A DNA stretch of 64,000 nt from an uncultured Dysosmobacter sp. Lineage in GTDB: Bacteria; Bacillota; Clostridia; Oscillospirales; Oscillospiraceae. The DNA is taken from positions 193,733 to 257,732 of the forward strand of contig CAKTIO010000003.1 in the NCBI GenBank assembly GCA_934565855.1, given 5' to 3'. The notes under the pieces were generated by a model. That model was given only the letters and a program-made list of their open reading frames with translations. It searched no databases and was not told the DNA's origin. The position numbers were made by a program, and so were the translations under genes. Of the stretch, positions 42,551-51,157 are shown in pieces; the first letter of the stretch is position 1; each line of letters opens with the position of its first letter.

Positions 42551-43519
42551 ATGAAAATCGTAGTTCTGGACGGTTACACGGAAAATCCCGGTGATCTGAG
42601 TTGGAGCGCTGTGGAAGCGCTGGGTGACCTGGTGGTTTATGACCGCACCAGCCTGACCGATGAGGAGGAGATCATTTCTCGCATCGGAGATGCGCAGATC
42701 GTTGTTACCAACAAAACGCCCCTCTCCCGCCGGGTATTTGACGCCTGCCCCTCTATTCAGTATGTCGCCGTACTTGCCACGGGCTATAATGTCATCGACA
42801 TCGCATACGCAAAGGAGCGCGGCATTGCCGTTTCCAATGTTCCCGTTTACGGCACCCGGTCCGTCAGCCAGTTCTCCATCGCGCTGCTGTTAGAGATCTG
42901 CCATCACATTGGTCATCACGATAAAACCGTTCACGACGGCAAGTGGGAAAGCTGCGATGACTGGTGCTATTGGGACTATCCCCTGATCGAGCTTGCCGGA
43001 AAAACCTACGGACTGCTGGGCTGCGGCAACATCGGCATTCACACCGCTGAGATCGCCAAGGCACTGGGCATGCGGGTCATTGCCTACGATGCACGGGAAA
43101 CCGAAGCAGGACACACTCTGGGTGTGGAATATGTCACACTGGACGAGCTGTTTGCCCAGTCGGACGTTCTGGGACTGCAAATGCCGCTCTTCCCCTTCAA
43201 TACCGGTATCATTAACCGTGAAAACATTGCCAAGATGAAGGACGGTGTAATCATCATCAATAACAGCCGCGGTCAGATGGTGGTGGAACAGGATCTGGCA
43301 GATGCCCTGAATTCCGGAAAGGTTGCCGCAGCAGGACTGGACGTTGTTTCCACCGAACCCATCCGGGGCGATAACCCGCTGCTGAAAGCCAAGAACTGCA
43401 TCATCACCCCGCATATGTCCTGGGGTGCCAAGGAGAGCCGTCAGCGTATCATGGACTGCACTGTGGAAAACATCCGTTCCTTCATGAACGGCGCTCCGCA
43501 GAATGTGGTCAATCCGTAA
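42551..43519 (+). CDS. D-2-hydroxyacid dehydrogenase (hydroxypyruvate/glycerate type)
   Basis: The 322-residue protein has the NAD-binding motif YGLLGCGNIGIHTAEIAKAL near residues 152-171. The catalytic triad lies in NNSRGQMV (Arg), DVVSTEPIRGD (Glu) and ITPHMSWGA (His). It resembles glycerate dehydrogenases (HprA-like). Five bases separate it from the glycerate kinase gene, so D-glycerate and hydroxypyruvate or a related pair is the probable substrate. Control is likely by the divergent CdaR. Confidence 0.9.
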   Translation: MKIVVLDGYTENPGDLSWSAVEALGDLVVYDRTSLTDEEEIISRIGDAQIVVTNKTPLSRRVFDACPSIQYVAVLATGYNVIDIAYAKERGIAVSNVPVYGTRSVSQFSIALLLEICHHIGHHDKTVHDGKWESCDDWCYWDYPLIELAGKTYGLLGCGNIGIHTAEIAKALGMRVIAYDARETEAGHTLGVEYVTLDELFAQSDVLGLQMPLFPFNTGIINRENIAKMKDGVIIINNSRGQMVVEQDLADALNSGKVAAAGLDVVSTEPIRGDNPLLKAKNCIITPHMSWGAKESRQRIMDCTVENIRSFMNGAPQNVVNP

Positions 43520-43524
43520 CGCCG

Positions 43525-44667
43525 ATGAAAAAATGTATCGTCGTCTCGGATTCCTTCAAGGGAACCCTTTCCAGCAGTGAGATCTGCTCCATCGCCGAAG
43601 GCGGCATTGCCCGCTTTTTCCCCGGCTGCGCCGTAGTGAAGGTACCTGTGGCGGATGGCGGAGAAGGCACCGTTGCCTGCTTTCAGGAAGCCTGCGGCGG
43701 ACAGCTGGTGACCGTCTCTGTCAGTGATCCCTTCGGGGAACCCATCAACGCCGCCTATTTGCAGCTTCCGGATGGGCAAGCGGTCATCGAAATGGCAGCT
43801 GCGGCAGGGCTTCCTCTGGTAGATGGACGAAAGGATCCCCGGAAAGCCAGTACATACGGGGTTGGACAGCTGGTGCGCCACGCCATTCAACAGGGAAATA
43901 AAAAAATTCTGCTGGGGTTGGGCGGCAGCTGCACCAATGACGGTGGATGCGGCTGTGCAGCCGCGCTGGGCGTCCGCTTCCTGAATCAGAATGGGGACAG
44001 CTTCATTCCCGTTGGAGAGACACTGGCGGATATTCAGAAAATCGACCTGAGCGGCTCCATCGTTCCTGATGATGTGCAGTTGACCGCCATGTGTGATATC
44101 GACAACCCCATGCACGGTCCCACCGGCGCGGCATATGTATTCGGTCCGCAAAAGGGTGCGGATGCGGAAATGGTCCGGTTTTTGGACCAGCAGCTGATTT
44201 CTTTGGATCAAACCATTCAGCGGGAGCTTGGGCTTCAGGTAGCGGATATTCCCGGCTCTGGCGCGGCTGGTGCCTTTGGCGCCGGAATGATCGCCTTTTT
44301 CCGGGCGTCTCTGCAGCCCGGCATTGAAGCGGTGCTGGACCTGGTGGACTTTGACCATCTGTTGGATGGCTGCGATCTGGTCATTTCCGGTGAAGGGCGT
44401 CTGGACAGCCAGAGCATCCGCGGCAAGGTTCTGAGCGGCGTAGGCAAACGGGCTAAGCAACATCAGGTTCCGGTCATTGCCATTGTAGGCGGCGTCACCC
44501 AGGATGCGGAAGCCGTATGTGACAGTAACCTGGGAATCAGCGCCGTGTTCACCACCAACCGGCAGGCGATTTCCTTTGAAGAATCCCGCAAAGACAGCCA
44601 TCAAAATTACGAGTATACATTTTATAATATTCTTCGCCTGATCCAGCTCTCCCAGGAGATGAAATAA
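43525..44667 (+). CDS. glxK: Glycerate kinase (GlxK/GarK family)
   Basis: The 380-residue protein begins KKCIVVSDSFKGTLSSSEIC. It shows the glycerate kinase type-1 features VPVADGGEGTVACF, LLGLGGSCTNDGGCGCAAALG and DLVISGEGRLDSQSIRGKV. It phosphorylates D-glycerate, usually to 2-phosphoglycerate in this family. Together with the adjacent dehydrogenase it feeds glycerate or hydroxypyruvate into lower glycolysis. Length is normal. Confidence 0.93.
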   Translation: MKKCIVVSDSFKGTLSSSEICSIAEGGIARFFPGCAVVKVPVADGGEGTVACFQEACGGQLVTVSVSDPFGEPINAAYLQLPDGQAVIEMAAAAGLPLVDGRKDPRKASTYGVGQLVRHAIQQGNKKILLGLGGSCTNDGGCGCAAALGVRFLNQNGDSFIPVGETLADIQKIDLSGSIVPDDVQLTAMCDIDNPMHGPTGAAYVFGPQKGADAEMVRFLDQQLISLDQTIQRELGLQVADIPGSGAAGAFGAGMIAFFRASLQPGIEAVLDLVDFDHLLDGCDLVISGEGRLDSQSIRGKVLSGVGKRAKQHQVPVIAIVGGVTQDAEAVCDSNLGISAVFTTNRQAISFEESRKDSHQNYEYTFYNILRLIQLSQEMK

Positions 44668-44682
44668 ATACAATTATTTGCG

Positions 44683-44723
44683 GTACAGGAGTTTCTGCAG
44701 AAACTCCTGTACTACTTTTATTT
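44683..44723 (+). terminator. Perfect palindromic terminator after glxK
   Basis: A 30-base perfect palindrome (44683-44712, arms GTACAGGAGTTTCTG and its complement) is followed by TACTTTTATTTTT. Confidence 0.9.
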
Positions 44724-44759
44724 TTCTACCACAAGAAATTCGACCTCCACAGATAGAGA

Positions 44760-44790
44760 GAAGCGATGCAGTACATCACTGCATCGCTTC
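44760..44790 (-). terminator. Terminator of the tct operon
   Basis: GAAGCGATGCAG (44760-44771) and CTGCATCGCTTC (44779-44790) form a perfect 12-bp stem just after the tctA stop. The tail on the minus strand is TCTCTATCT. Confidence 0.7.
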
Positions 44791-44810
44791 TGCTTTAAGC
44801 TGAAAAGAGC

Positions 44811-46364
44811 TTAGTCTTCGTGTGCCGTATCAGCCAGTACATCAGGATCAGAAGGTGCAGCCTTCCGGTTGATGACCTTCATAATAGCCGGGCTGAACAG
44901 GGCAACCACGACCAGAATGACCAGCACAATGGAAATGGGACGAGTAACGAAATAGCTCATCAGACCCGTGCGCTTGGTGATCGTCAGTGTCTGACGCCAG
45001 TTGCTTTCGGCAATCGGACCAAGGATCATTGCCAGCACAACAGGTGCCGTGGCGAAGCCGTACTTTCTCATGAAGTAACCAATGAAGCCGAAAACCAGCA
45101 TGACCCAAACATCGAAGATGCTCTGGCGGACAGCATAGGAACCAACCGTAGAGAGCGCCACGATCATCGGAGCCAGAATCGTCATCGGAACCGTGGAGAT
45201 CTTGATGACCTGCTTGCAGATCAACAGACCGGAAACACCCATCAGGATATTTGCCAGTGCAAATGCCAGAATGATGCAGTAAACAATGGGACCAGTGGTT
45301 GCGTCAGAGAACAGCTTGTAGCCAGGAGTCAGACCCTTGATCATCAGACCGCCCAGCATGATTGCCGCAACGCCGGAACCCGGAATACCTAAAGTCAGCA
45401 AGGGGATCAGCGCACCGCCGGTCACTGCATTGTTGGCAGTTTCACTGGCTGCGATACCAACCAAAGAACCGTGTCCAAACTCCTCAGGATGCTTGGAGGA
45501 ATTCTTAGCCATGTTATAGGAGATCCAGGAACCGATATCACCGCCTGCGCCGGGCAGAATGCCAACCAGAATACCAACAATGGAACTCTGTGCAATGGTC
45601 GGAATCAGGGGCTTAAACTCTGCCCACTTGGGAACAGGGCTACCCGTCAGGTTCTTCGCGTTCTTATCCAAAACTGTTGTTTTGCCCTTGGCAACATCCT
45701 CAATGGAGAACATCACCTGGCTCAGAGAAAACAGACCAATCATCGCAGGCACCAGTTGAATGCCGGACTGCAGCTCCAGAATGCCGAAGCAATACCGGGG
45801 AGCAGAAGACTGAATATCCAGACCAACGCAGCCAATCAACAGACCCAGGCAGCCAGAAAGCAGACCCTTCATCATATTGTCGCCTGCCAGAGAGCCAATG
45901 ATCGTCAGGCCAAAAACACCAATCAGGAAATACTCCAAGCTGCTGAACTTCAGTGCAACCTGAGACAGCGCGGGAGCGATGAACAGCAGAGCAATTGCGG
46001 AAATCGTACCGCCAATCATAGACGATACCGTGGAAACACCGATTGCCTTCAAGCCTTTACCCATTTTTGTCAGGGCAAAACCATCCGCCGCTGTTGCAGC
46101 AGATGCAGGCGTACCGGGCGTATGCAAAAGGCAGGCAGTAACAGAACCACCATAAATTGCGGAAGTGTAAACAGCGACCAGCAGGGTGATGCCTGCGGCG
46201 CTTCCCATACCAAAGGTAACGGGAATCAACAGTGCAACCGCCATAGATGCGGACAGTCCGGGCATTGCGCCGATAAACATACCGCCCAAAGTGCCGGCAA
46301 CCAAAGCGATCAACACATCGGGCTGGCTCAGCATCGCCGCGCCCTGTGCCATTAGTGCGAACAT
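44811..46364 (-). CDS. tctA: Tripartite tricarboxylate transporter large membrane subunit
   Basis: The 517-residue, roughly twelve-helix protein shows the duplicated TctA glycine/proline motifs: IGAMPGLSASMAVALLIPVT near residue 32 and GILPGAGGDIGSWISYNMAK near 265, followed by KHPEEFGHGSLVGIAA. It works with TctB and the binding protein TctC to import di- or tricarboxylates with an ion gradient. It is last in the tctCBA order, 14 bp after tctB. Confidence 0.93.
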   Translation of the reverse strand: MFALMAQGAAMLSQPDVLIALVAGTLGGMFIGAMPGLSASMAVALLIPVTFGMGSAAGITLLVAVYTSAIYGGSVTACLLHTPGTPASAATAADGFALTKMGKGLKAIGVSTVSSMIGGTISAIALLFIAPALSQVALKFSSLEYFLIGVFGLTIIGSLAGDNMMKGLLSGCLGLLIGCVGLDIQSSAPRYCFGILELQSGIQLVPAMIGLFSLSQVMFSIEDVAKGKTTVLDKNAKNLTGSPVPKWAEFKPLIPTIAQSSIVGILVGILPGAGGDIGSWISYNMAKNSSKHPEEFGHGSLVGIAASETANNAVTGGALIPLLTLGIPGSGVAAIMLGGLMIKGLTPGYKLFSDATTGPIVYCIILAFALANILMGVSGLLICKQVIKISTVPMTILAPMIVALSTVGSYAVRQSIFDVWVMLVFGFIGYFMRKYGFATAPVVLAMILGPIAESNWRQTLTITKRTGLMSYFVTRPISIVLVILVVVALFSPAIMKVINRKAAPSDPDVLADTAHED

Positions 46365-46378
46365 ACTTGCTTTCCTCC

Positions 46379-46813
46379 TTACTTCAGCAGCGGTACCTGC
46401 AGTACCTTGACGAACAGTACATAAATGAAGATCAGATAGACCACATCAATGGCAACGATCTTCCAAACCGGTCGAACCTTTTCCAACAGCATAAATGCAA
46501 GAAGCATGATTGCTGTTGCAATGAAGTAATTCGTAAAGCTGAAAATCAAGCAATACAGCACAACACCCAAAAACAGCAGCATGGGTACCTTGATTTCCGA
46601 AATAGATGTATAACCATCTCCGCCGGGGTCCTTCTTCAACTGGCGGATGGTCCGGATCATCAGCAATGTATTACAAATCAATGCCAATGCCAGAATCAGA
46701 CGCGGCATCGTGTCTGACCCATTTTTCATGCTGAAGGTCTGAACAAAGCAGAACAGCATGAAAGCATAAATAACAAGGCACACGAAAATGTCCTGTTTTG
46801 CTTTTTTGTTCAT
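46379..46813 (-). CDS. tctB: Tripartite tricarboxylate transporter small membrane subunit
   Basis: The 144-residue protein has four hydrophobic segments (for example IFVCLVIYAFMLFCFVQTFS and FTNYFIATAIMLLAFMLLEK), as in TctB. Sequence conservation in this subunit is low; identification rests on size, topology and its place between tctC and tctA. Confidence 0.88.
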   Translation of the reverse strand: MNKKAKQDIFVCLVIYAFMLFCFVQTFSMKNGSDTMPRLILALALICNTLLMIRTIRQLKKDPGGDGYTSISEIKVPMLLFLGVVLYCLIFSFTNYFIATAIMLLAFMLLEKVRPVWKIVAIDVVYLIFIYVLFVKVLQVPLLK

Positions 46814-46861
46814 GGTAATAGATTCCCTCCACTTTTGGAAATTCCAGTGCTTATAAATAGG

Positions 46862-46909
46862 AATAAATAATAAAAGCGGGCTGTTTTCAGGTTAACCGAA
46901 AACAGCCCG
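46862..46909 (-). terminator. Partial terminator/attenuator between tctC and tctB
   Basis: CGGGCTGTTTTC (46877-46888) and GAAAACAGCCCG (46898-46909) form a perfect 12-bp stem; on the minus strand CTTTTATTATTTATT follows. It probably lowers membrane-subunit expression relative to the binding protein. Confidence 0.82.
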
Positions 46910-46954
46910 TTTTGCTGATAATGCGTTAATCAGGAAAGCTGCTTACGGTAGATA

Positions 46955-47989
46955 TCAGGCGCCCCAGGTATCGCGTGCCTGCTGCTGTTGCTCATTCAGA
47001 TAATCAACGTAATCCTGACCTTCGATGAAATCAGTGGTGGTGTAGATGTCATTCAGCTGCTGGATCATATCCGGATCCTGAACAGCTGCCTTAATGGCAT
47101 CGCTCAAAACTGCCTTGATGTCATCGGGAACGTCCTTCAGCATTGCCCAACCACGGCTGGAGCAGCCAACGATCTCGGTGCCGGTCAACTCTTTATAGGT
47201 GGGAACATCGGGCAGGTTCGGGTCACGCTCTTCAGCAAAGACGCACAGGATCTTGTACTGACCATCGTTATGAGCTGCCACCATCTCGGAGACATTGCCC
47301 ATCAGGAAGTCAGTGGTACCGTTCAGCAGGAAGGTCACGTTATCGCCGGACCCGCCGGAAGCAATGATGTCCACTTCCACACCCAGATCATTTGCGACCA
47401 GCATATCTGCGGTGGAGTCATCGGAGGTGATGGTCAAACCGGAAGCAGAGGTGATCAGGCTGCCCTCCTGCTTCCAGTAGGAAGCGAAGCTGTCCCAATC
47501 AGAATAACGGTCATCATCCACACGGATTGCCAGGCAGTTGGAGTCCGTGACCTGATTGCAGATCAGCTCGAAGTCGTTCTGATCGTACTTCATGGTGTTG
47601 TCCGCATCGTACTTACCGGTGGTAACGTTAGGGCTGTTAATGAGGAAGAAGCTATAGCCATCGGGTTCCGTGTTCTCCATCATCTGGTTCCACATGACCC
47701 AGCCGGAAGCGCCGGAAATATTCTCAACGGTAACGGTCGTACCCAGCTTTTCACCAACCTTGGCAGCCATCAGGCGGCACAGGGTATCGGAGCTGCCGCC
47801 CGCAGAATAACCGCAGTACAGCGTCACGTTCTTGTTTCCAGGATAATCGCCAGTGGCAGCAGCGGAACCGGCGGATGCGGCAGAGCCGGATGCTGCGGCA
47901 GAAGATCCGCCGTTGGAGCTTCCACAGGCAACCAGTGTCATGGTAGCAGCCAATGCCAATGCAGCGGTGGTGACAAACTTCTTTTTCAT
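46955..47989 (-). CDS. tctC: Tripartite tricarboxylate transporter substrate-binding lipoprotein
   Basis: The ATG at 47989 follows AAGGGAG; a TTG at 48007 is less likely. The 344-residue protein has lipobox LVAC (Cys22), a Ser/Ala/Gly linker to about residue 46, and a Bug/TctC-type fold (NVTLYCGYSAGGSSDTLCRL, then AAKVGEKLGTTVTVEN). It captures the carboxylate outside the cell. The specific acid cannot be read, but the neighbouring aldolases and hydroxyacid dehydrogenases suggest a hydroxylated carboxylate. Confidence 0.92.
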   Translation of the reverse strand: MKKKFVTTAALALAATMTLVACGSSNGGSSAAASGSAASAGSAAATGDYPGNKNVTLYCGYSAGGSSDTLCRLMAAKVGEKLGTTVTVENISGASGWVMWNQMMENTEPDGYSFFLINSPNVTTGKYDADNTMKYDQNDFELICNQVTDSNCLAIRVDDDRYSDWDSFASYWKQEGSLITSASGLTITSDDSTADMLVANDLGVEVDIIASGGSGDNVTFLLNGTTDFLMGNVSEMVAAHNDGQYKILCVFAEERDPNLPDVPTYKELTGTEIVGCSSRGWAMLKDVPDDIKAVLSDAIKAAVQDPDMIQQLNDIYTTTDFIEGQDYVDYLNEQQQQARDTWGA

Positions 47990-48067
47990 TTGTGTTTCTC
48001 CCTTCAATTCTTAAACTTGCCATGTACTTGTGCAGGGTCAGGAATTTGCGTAGTGCCTTGGAAAAGT

Positions 48068-48087
48068 AATGTAGTAGTCTCTACATT
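48068..48087. promoter_or_regulatory. Operator overlapping the tctC transcription start
   Basis: AATGTAG (48068-48074) and CTACATT (48081-48087) are perfect inverted copies with a 6-base spacer. The same AATGTAGT element occurs three times at the aldolase promoter (52307-52345), and ATGTAGTA occurs again at 48214-48221. Confidence 0.65.
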
Positions 48088-48091
48088 TTTC

Positions 48092-48120
48092 ATCTTATAT
48101 ACTTCTTCCACGACATTCAA
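48092..48120 (-). promoter_or_regulatory. Putative promoter of tctCBA
   Basis: On the minus strand TTGAAT (48115-48120) and TAAGAT (48092-48097) are 17 bases apart. The aldolase promoter has the same TTGAAT -35 and a similar TAGGAT -10. Confidence 0.6.
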
Positions 48121-48239
48121 TTGAGAGTTTCTATAAAAAGCGTGTCAATCTTTGTAATAATTAGCTAATTGTTAACGATATAACAAGAATCTATATGCAA
48201 TCTTAACAACCGCATGTAGTAATTGAAGCAGGGCTTCTA

Positions 48240-48914
48240 TTACATTTCACATCCGATTTCCTTCAGCTTCTCATCTACCCAAGGACGGATATACTCACCC
48301 TTCTCCAGGATGTCCTTCATGATCTGTGCTTCCTTTTTCATGGTTGCACGGGTCGCTGCCAGAACCTCTTCCGCATCCTTCGGGGAGATGATGATTACAC
48401 CGTCCTCATCTCCTACGATGATATCGCCGGGATTGACCAGCTTACCGCCAATCACCACCGGAGTATTGATCTCGCCGGGACCATTCTTGTAGGGACCATT
48501 GGGCGTTACGCCCTTTGCATAAACGGCAAAGTCCGTCATCTTGCTCAAACCATCCCGGTCACGGATGGCACCGTCACACACAATACCGGCAATGCCGCGG
48601 GCACGGCAATAGGTTGCCATCAGCTCACCGAAGATAGCACGGTCTACACTGCCACCCACATCGATCATGATGACATCACCCGGCTGTGCCATGTCCATCG
48701 CCTTGTGGAACATCAGGTTGTCACCCTGGGGCATACGAATGGTGAAAGCGGTACCCAGCAGAGGGCTGCTGTTGATGGGAACGATTGCAGAATCAACTGC
48801 GGCGATTCGCCCCATATTGTCATCAATGTTTGCCACGGGCATTCCGCGGAACTGCTCTACCAGTTCCTTTGCAGGACGCTCAAAATCATAAACGATTTTG
48901 TTGCCAACGCTCAT
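48240..48914 (-). CDS. RraA-like / HMG-CHA type pyruvate aldolase family protein
   Basis: The 224-residue protein has the RraA-fold core: QPGDVIMIDVGGSVDRAIFG, RGIAGIVCDGAIRD (Arg/Asp of the metal and substrate site) and VNPGDIIVGDEDGVIII. This family includes 4-hydroxy-4-methyl-2-oxoglutarate/4-carboxy-4-hydroxy-2-oxoadipate aldolase and oxaloacetate decarboxylases as well as the RNase regulator RraA. The carboxylate context favours an aldolase or decarboxylase. It follows a hydroxyacid dehydrogenase gene by 52 bp on the same strand. Confidence 0.87.
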   Translation of the reverse strand: MSVGNKIVYDFERPAKELVEQFRGMPVANIDDNMGRIAAVDSAIVPINSSPLLGTAFTIRMPQGDNLMFHKAMDMAQPGDVIMIDVGGSVDRAIFGELMATYCRARGIAGIVCDGAIRDRDGLSKMTDFAVYAKGVTPNGPYKNGPGEINTPVVIGGKLVNPGDIIVGDEDGVIIISPKDAEEVLAATRATMKKEAQIMKDILEKGEYIRPWVDEKLKEIGCEM

Positions 48915-48966
48915 TTCTCTCTACTCCTTTGTAAAAAATGTATTTGTTTATATTGAAAACGGGTCC

Positions 48967-49983
48967 TTAAATCAATTTCAGACCAAGGTCCTCTTTCAAA
49001 ACGGCTTTATTTGCCACGCAGCGGGCGGGCAGCTCTCCCTTTGTAACAGCTGTCGGCAACAGGTCGCAAACCATGCTGATCTGCGTCTTCTTAGAACCCG
49101 TTCCATAGGAACCGCTGTGAGGATTCAAAATTACATTGTCCATCTTCAACAGGGGATCATCCGGCAGGATCGGCTCCTGTTCCATCGTATCCAGTCCCGC
49201 ATAACGGATCTCGCCAGTTTCCAGCGCCCATGCCAATGCCTTCTGATCGATCACCGGTCCACGGGATGTATTGATAATCATGGCGCTGTTCTTCATCTTG
49301 CGGAAAGCATCCTGATTAAACACATGGGTGGTCTCCGGTGTCAGAATCACATGGATGGAAATAATGTCACTCTTCTCCAGCAGCTCGTCGAAGCTGACGA
49401 AGTCAACGTCCGGATACTGTTTTTTGATTTCCTCAGACACATATGGATCGCAGGAAATCACCTTCGTTCCAAAGCCATTGTGGAAAATATCGTGCAGATG
49501 ACGTCCCGCTCCGCCAAAGCCATACAAACCCAACGTCATTTCCCGCACATCACCGGGCATAAGGTATTTGCACTTCGGCCAGTTTCCTTTCCGGATCTCA
49601 CGGTCATAATAAGCCGTATTACGGGTCAATCCCATAATCATCGCCGTTGCTACGTCTGCCAATTCCTTTGCGCAGAAGCCCGGCAGATTCAAAACAATTT
49701 TTTTCAGCTCTGCCGCTGCATCCAGATCAATAGAATTGACACCTGCGCCAAAACGCTGAACATACTTCAACTCCGGCAGTGCCTCCATAACCTTTCTGGT
49801 AATCGGAGGGTTTCCCGTTCCCAGAATGGCATCCGCTCCCTGACAGCCCTGAATGATTTCATCCTCACTTACAAAGTGCTGAAGCTCCAGATCAATTCCG
49901 GCTTTTGCATAGGCTTCCTGAACGGTCTTCAATTCCTCATAGGAGACACTTCCGTAGTCCTTATCTACAACAACTGCTTTCAA
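48967..49983 (-). CDS. D-2-hydroxyacid dehydrogenase family protein
   Basis: The start is a TTG (bases 49981-49983) behind GGGTGAAG, giving 338 residues. The NAD motif reads LGLYGFGGAGRHLHDIF, and the catalytic residues lie in NTSRGPVIDQKAL (Arg), MEQEPILPDD (Glu) and LNPHSGSYG (His). It probably interconverts a 2-oxo acid and a D-2-hydroxy acid. It heads a two-gene unit with the RraA-like aldolase and is divergent from LysR. Confidence 0.87.
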   Translation of the reverse strand: MKAVVVDKDYGSVSYEELKTVQEAYAKAGIDLELQHFVSEDEIIQGCQGADAILGTGNPPITRKVMEALPELKYVQRFGAGVNSIDLDAAAELKKIVLNLPGFCAKELADVATAMIMGLTRNTAYYDREIRKGNWPKCKYLMPGDVREMTLGLYGFGGAGRHLHDIFHNGFGTKVISCDPYVSEEIKKQYPDVDFVSFDELLEKSDIISIHVILTPETTHVFNQDAFRKMKNSAMIINTSRGPVIDQKALAWALETGEIRYAGLDTMEQEPILPDDPLLKMDNVILNPHSGSYGTGSKKTQISMVCDLLPTAVTKGELPARCVANKAVLKEDLGLKLI

Positions 49984-50014
49984 TCACTTCACCCACATTT
50001 ATCATTGAAATTTT

Positions 50015-50036
50015 ATATATGCCAATTTGCATATAT
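50015..50036. promoter_or_regulatory. Palindrome upstream of the hydroxyacid dehydrogenase gene
   Basis: ATATATGC (50015-50022) and GCATATAT (50029-50036) form a perfect inverted repeat with six bases between. It lies in the control region shared by the dehydrogenase gene and the divergent LysR gene and is a candidate LysR site. Confidence 0.5.
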
Positions 50037-50085
50037 ATCCGATTGTCTTCGCGGAAACATTTGGTGAATTTATGGTAGCACTCCA

Positions 50086-50114
50086 TTGACAGGAAGTAAA
50101 CTTCCAAATATAAT
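50086..50114 (+). promoter_or_regulatory. Consensus promoter of the LysR-RpiR operon with an internal dyad
   Basis: TTGACA (50086-50091) and TATAAT (50109-50114) are perfect and 17 bases apart. The spacer itself contains GGAAGT and ACTTCC as inverted copies (50092-50105), so a bound repressor would sit between the two boxes. Confidence 0.85.
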
Positions 50115-50170
50115 ATACTTTACATTCCTTTTTAGTCATAATATTTTCAGAAAACGAGTTGGTTTTAGTC

Positions 50171-51157
50171 ATGATTCATAAAAATTACGACTACTTTTTG
50201 ACAATTGTGAAAATGGGAAGCCTGACAAAAGCTGCCGAAGCGCTTTATATTACCCAGTCGTCTCTGAGTAAATATCTCAGCCGTTTGGAAGAAAGTTTAA
50301 ATATACAGCTCTTTGACCGTTCCCGTTCCCCTCTGGTTTTAACCTACGCAGGTCGGCTCTATCTGGAATATGTCAACCGCATTCTCGCTCTGGACAGTGA
50401 CTTGCAGGAGCAGTTTGACGAGATTCGCCGGGATGACCATGGTGAGATCACTTTTGGAATCACCAGTTGGCGCAGCAGCATCATGCTGCCAACGCTGCTC
50501 CCCCTGTTCCGTAAGCGTTATCCACACATCCATGTAAATGTCTTGGAAGGACGCAGCTATACATTTGAAAGCGCCATGCTGAACCATCAGGTCGATTTCT
50601 GCCTGATGTCTGTCCCATCTAACTTCAGCCTTGCCACGACCTATGAAAGTCTCGGCATGGAAAAAATTTATCTTGTTGGAAACCGTTCCCATCCCGCAGT
50701 CATCCGTTCCTTGGAGGAATCGCCCTCTCCCGGTGGAATGCACCGTTTCCAGCCGCAGTGGCTAAATGGTGAATCATTTATCAATCTAAAACCTGGACAG
50801 GTTCTTTGCCGGGTCAATCAACATTTTTTGGCACAATATGACCTACATCCAAAGGAAATCTGGAGTACAGAAAACACTGTTACTGCCATCAATCTGGTCA
50901 ACAAGACCACCTCCTTTACCACGGTTCCCGCTCTTTGTACGAAAATGGATTACCTACCGGAAAACCTGGTCCTTATGGAACTGGGCAATCCTCCGTTGGA
51001 GTGGGAAATGGCCATCGTTTATCCTAAAAATGCTAAAATTACCAGAATCATGCGGTTGTTTATCGACACTGTAAAAGAGCTTTATCACAACGATCCACTG
51101 ATACGAAAGCAATACCGTGTTCTAAATTCTTCAAATATGAAATTGGAGGGGGACTAA
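50171..51157 (+). CDS. LysR family transcriptional regulator
   Basis: The ATG at 50171 gives 328 residues; a TTG at 50159 is an alternative, and neither has a strong binding site. The helix-turn-helix is at residues 1-60 (GSLTKAAEALYITQSSLSKY), and the effector domain follows from about 85 (GEITFGITSWRSSIMLPTLL). It is divergent from the dehydrogenase/RraA unit and is immediately followed by an RpiR gene. It probably controls the carboxylate cluster. Confidence 0.87.
   Translation: MIHKNYDYFLTIVKMGSLTKAAEALYITQSSLSKYLSRLEESLNIQLFDRSRSPLVLTYAGRLYLEYVNRILALDSDLQEQFDEIRRDDHGEITFGITSWRSSIMLPTLLPLFRKRYPHIHVNVLEGRSYTFESAMLNHQVDFCLMSVPSNFSLATTYESLGMEKIYLVGNRSHPAVIRSLEESPSPGGMHRFQPQWLNGESFINLKPGQVLCRVNQHFLAQYDLHPKEIWSTENTVTAINLVNKTTSFTTVPALCTKMDYLPENLVLMELGNPPLEWEMAIVYPKNAKITRIMRLFIDTVKELYHNDPLIRKQYRVLNSSNMKLEGD

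Noticed and set aside
44683..44712. The perfect 30-base palindrome as an insertion-sequence end
   Set aside because: No transposase is near and a T-rich tail follows directly after the glycerate kinase gene, so it is an ordinary terminator.
48240..48914. Naming the RraA-like gene as RNase E activity regulator
   Set aside because: RNase E regulation is not expected in Clostridia and the gene sits among carboxylate enzymes; the aldolase/decarboxylase branch of the family is more likely.
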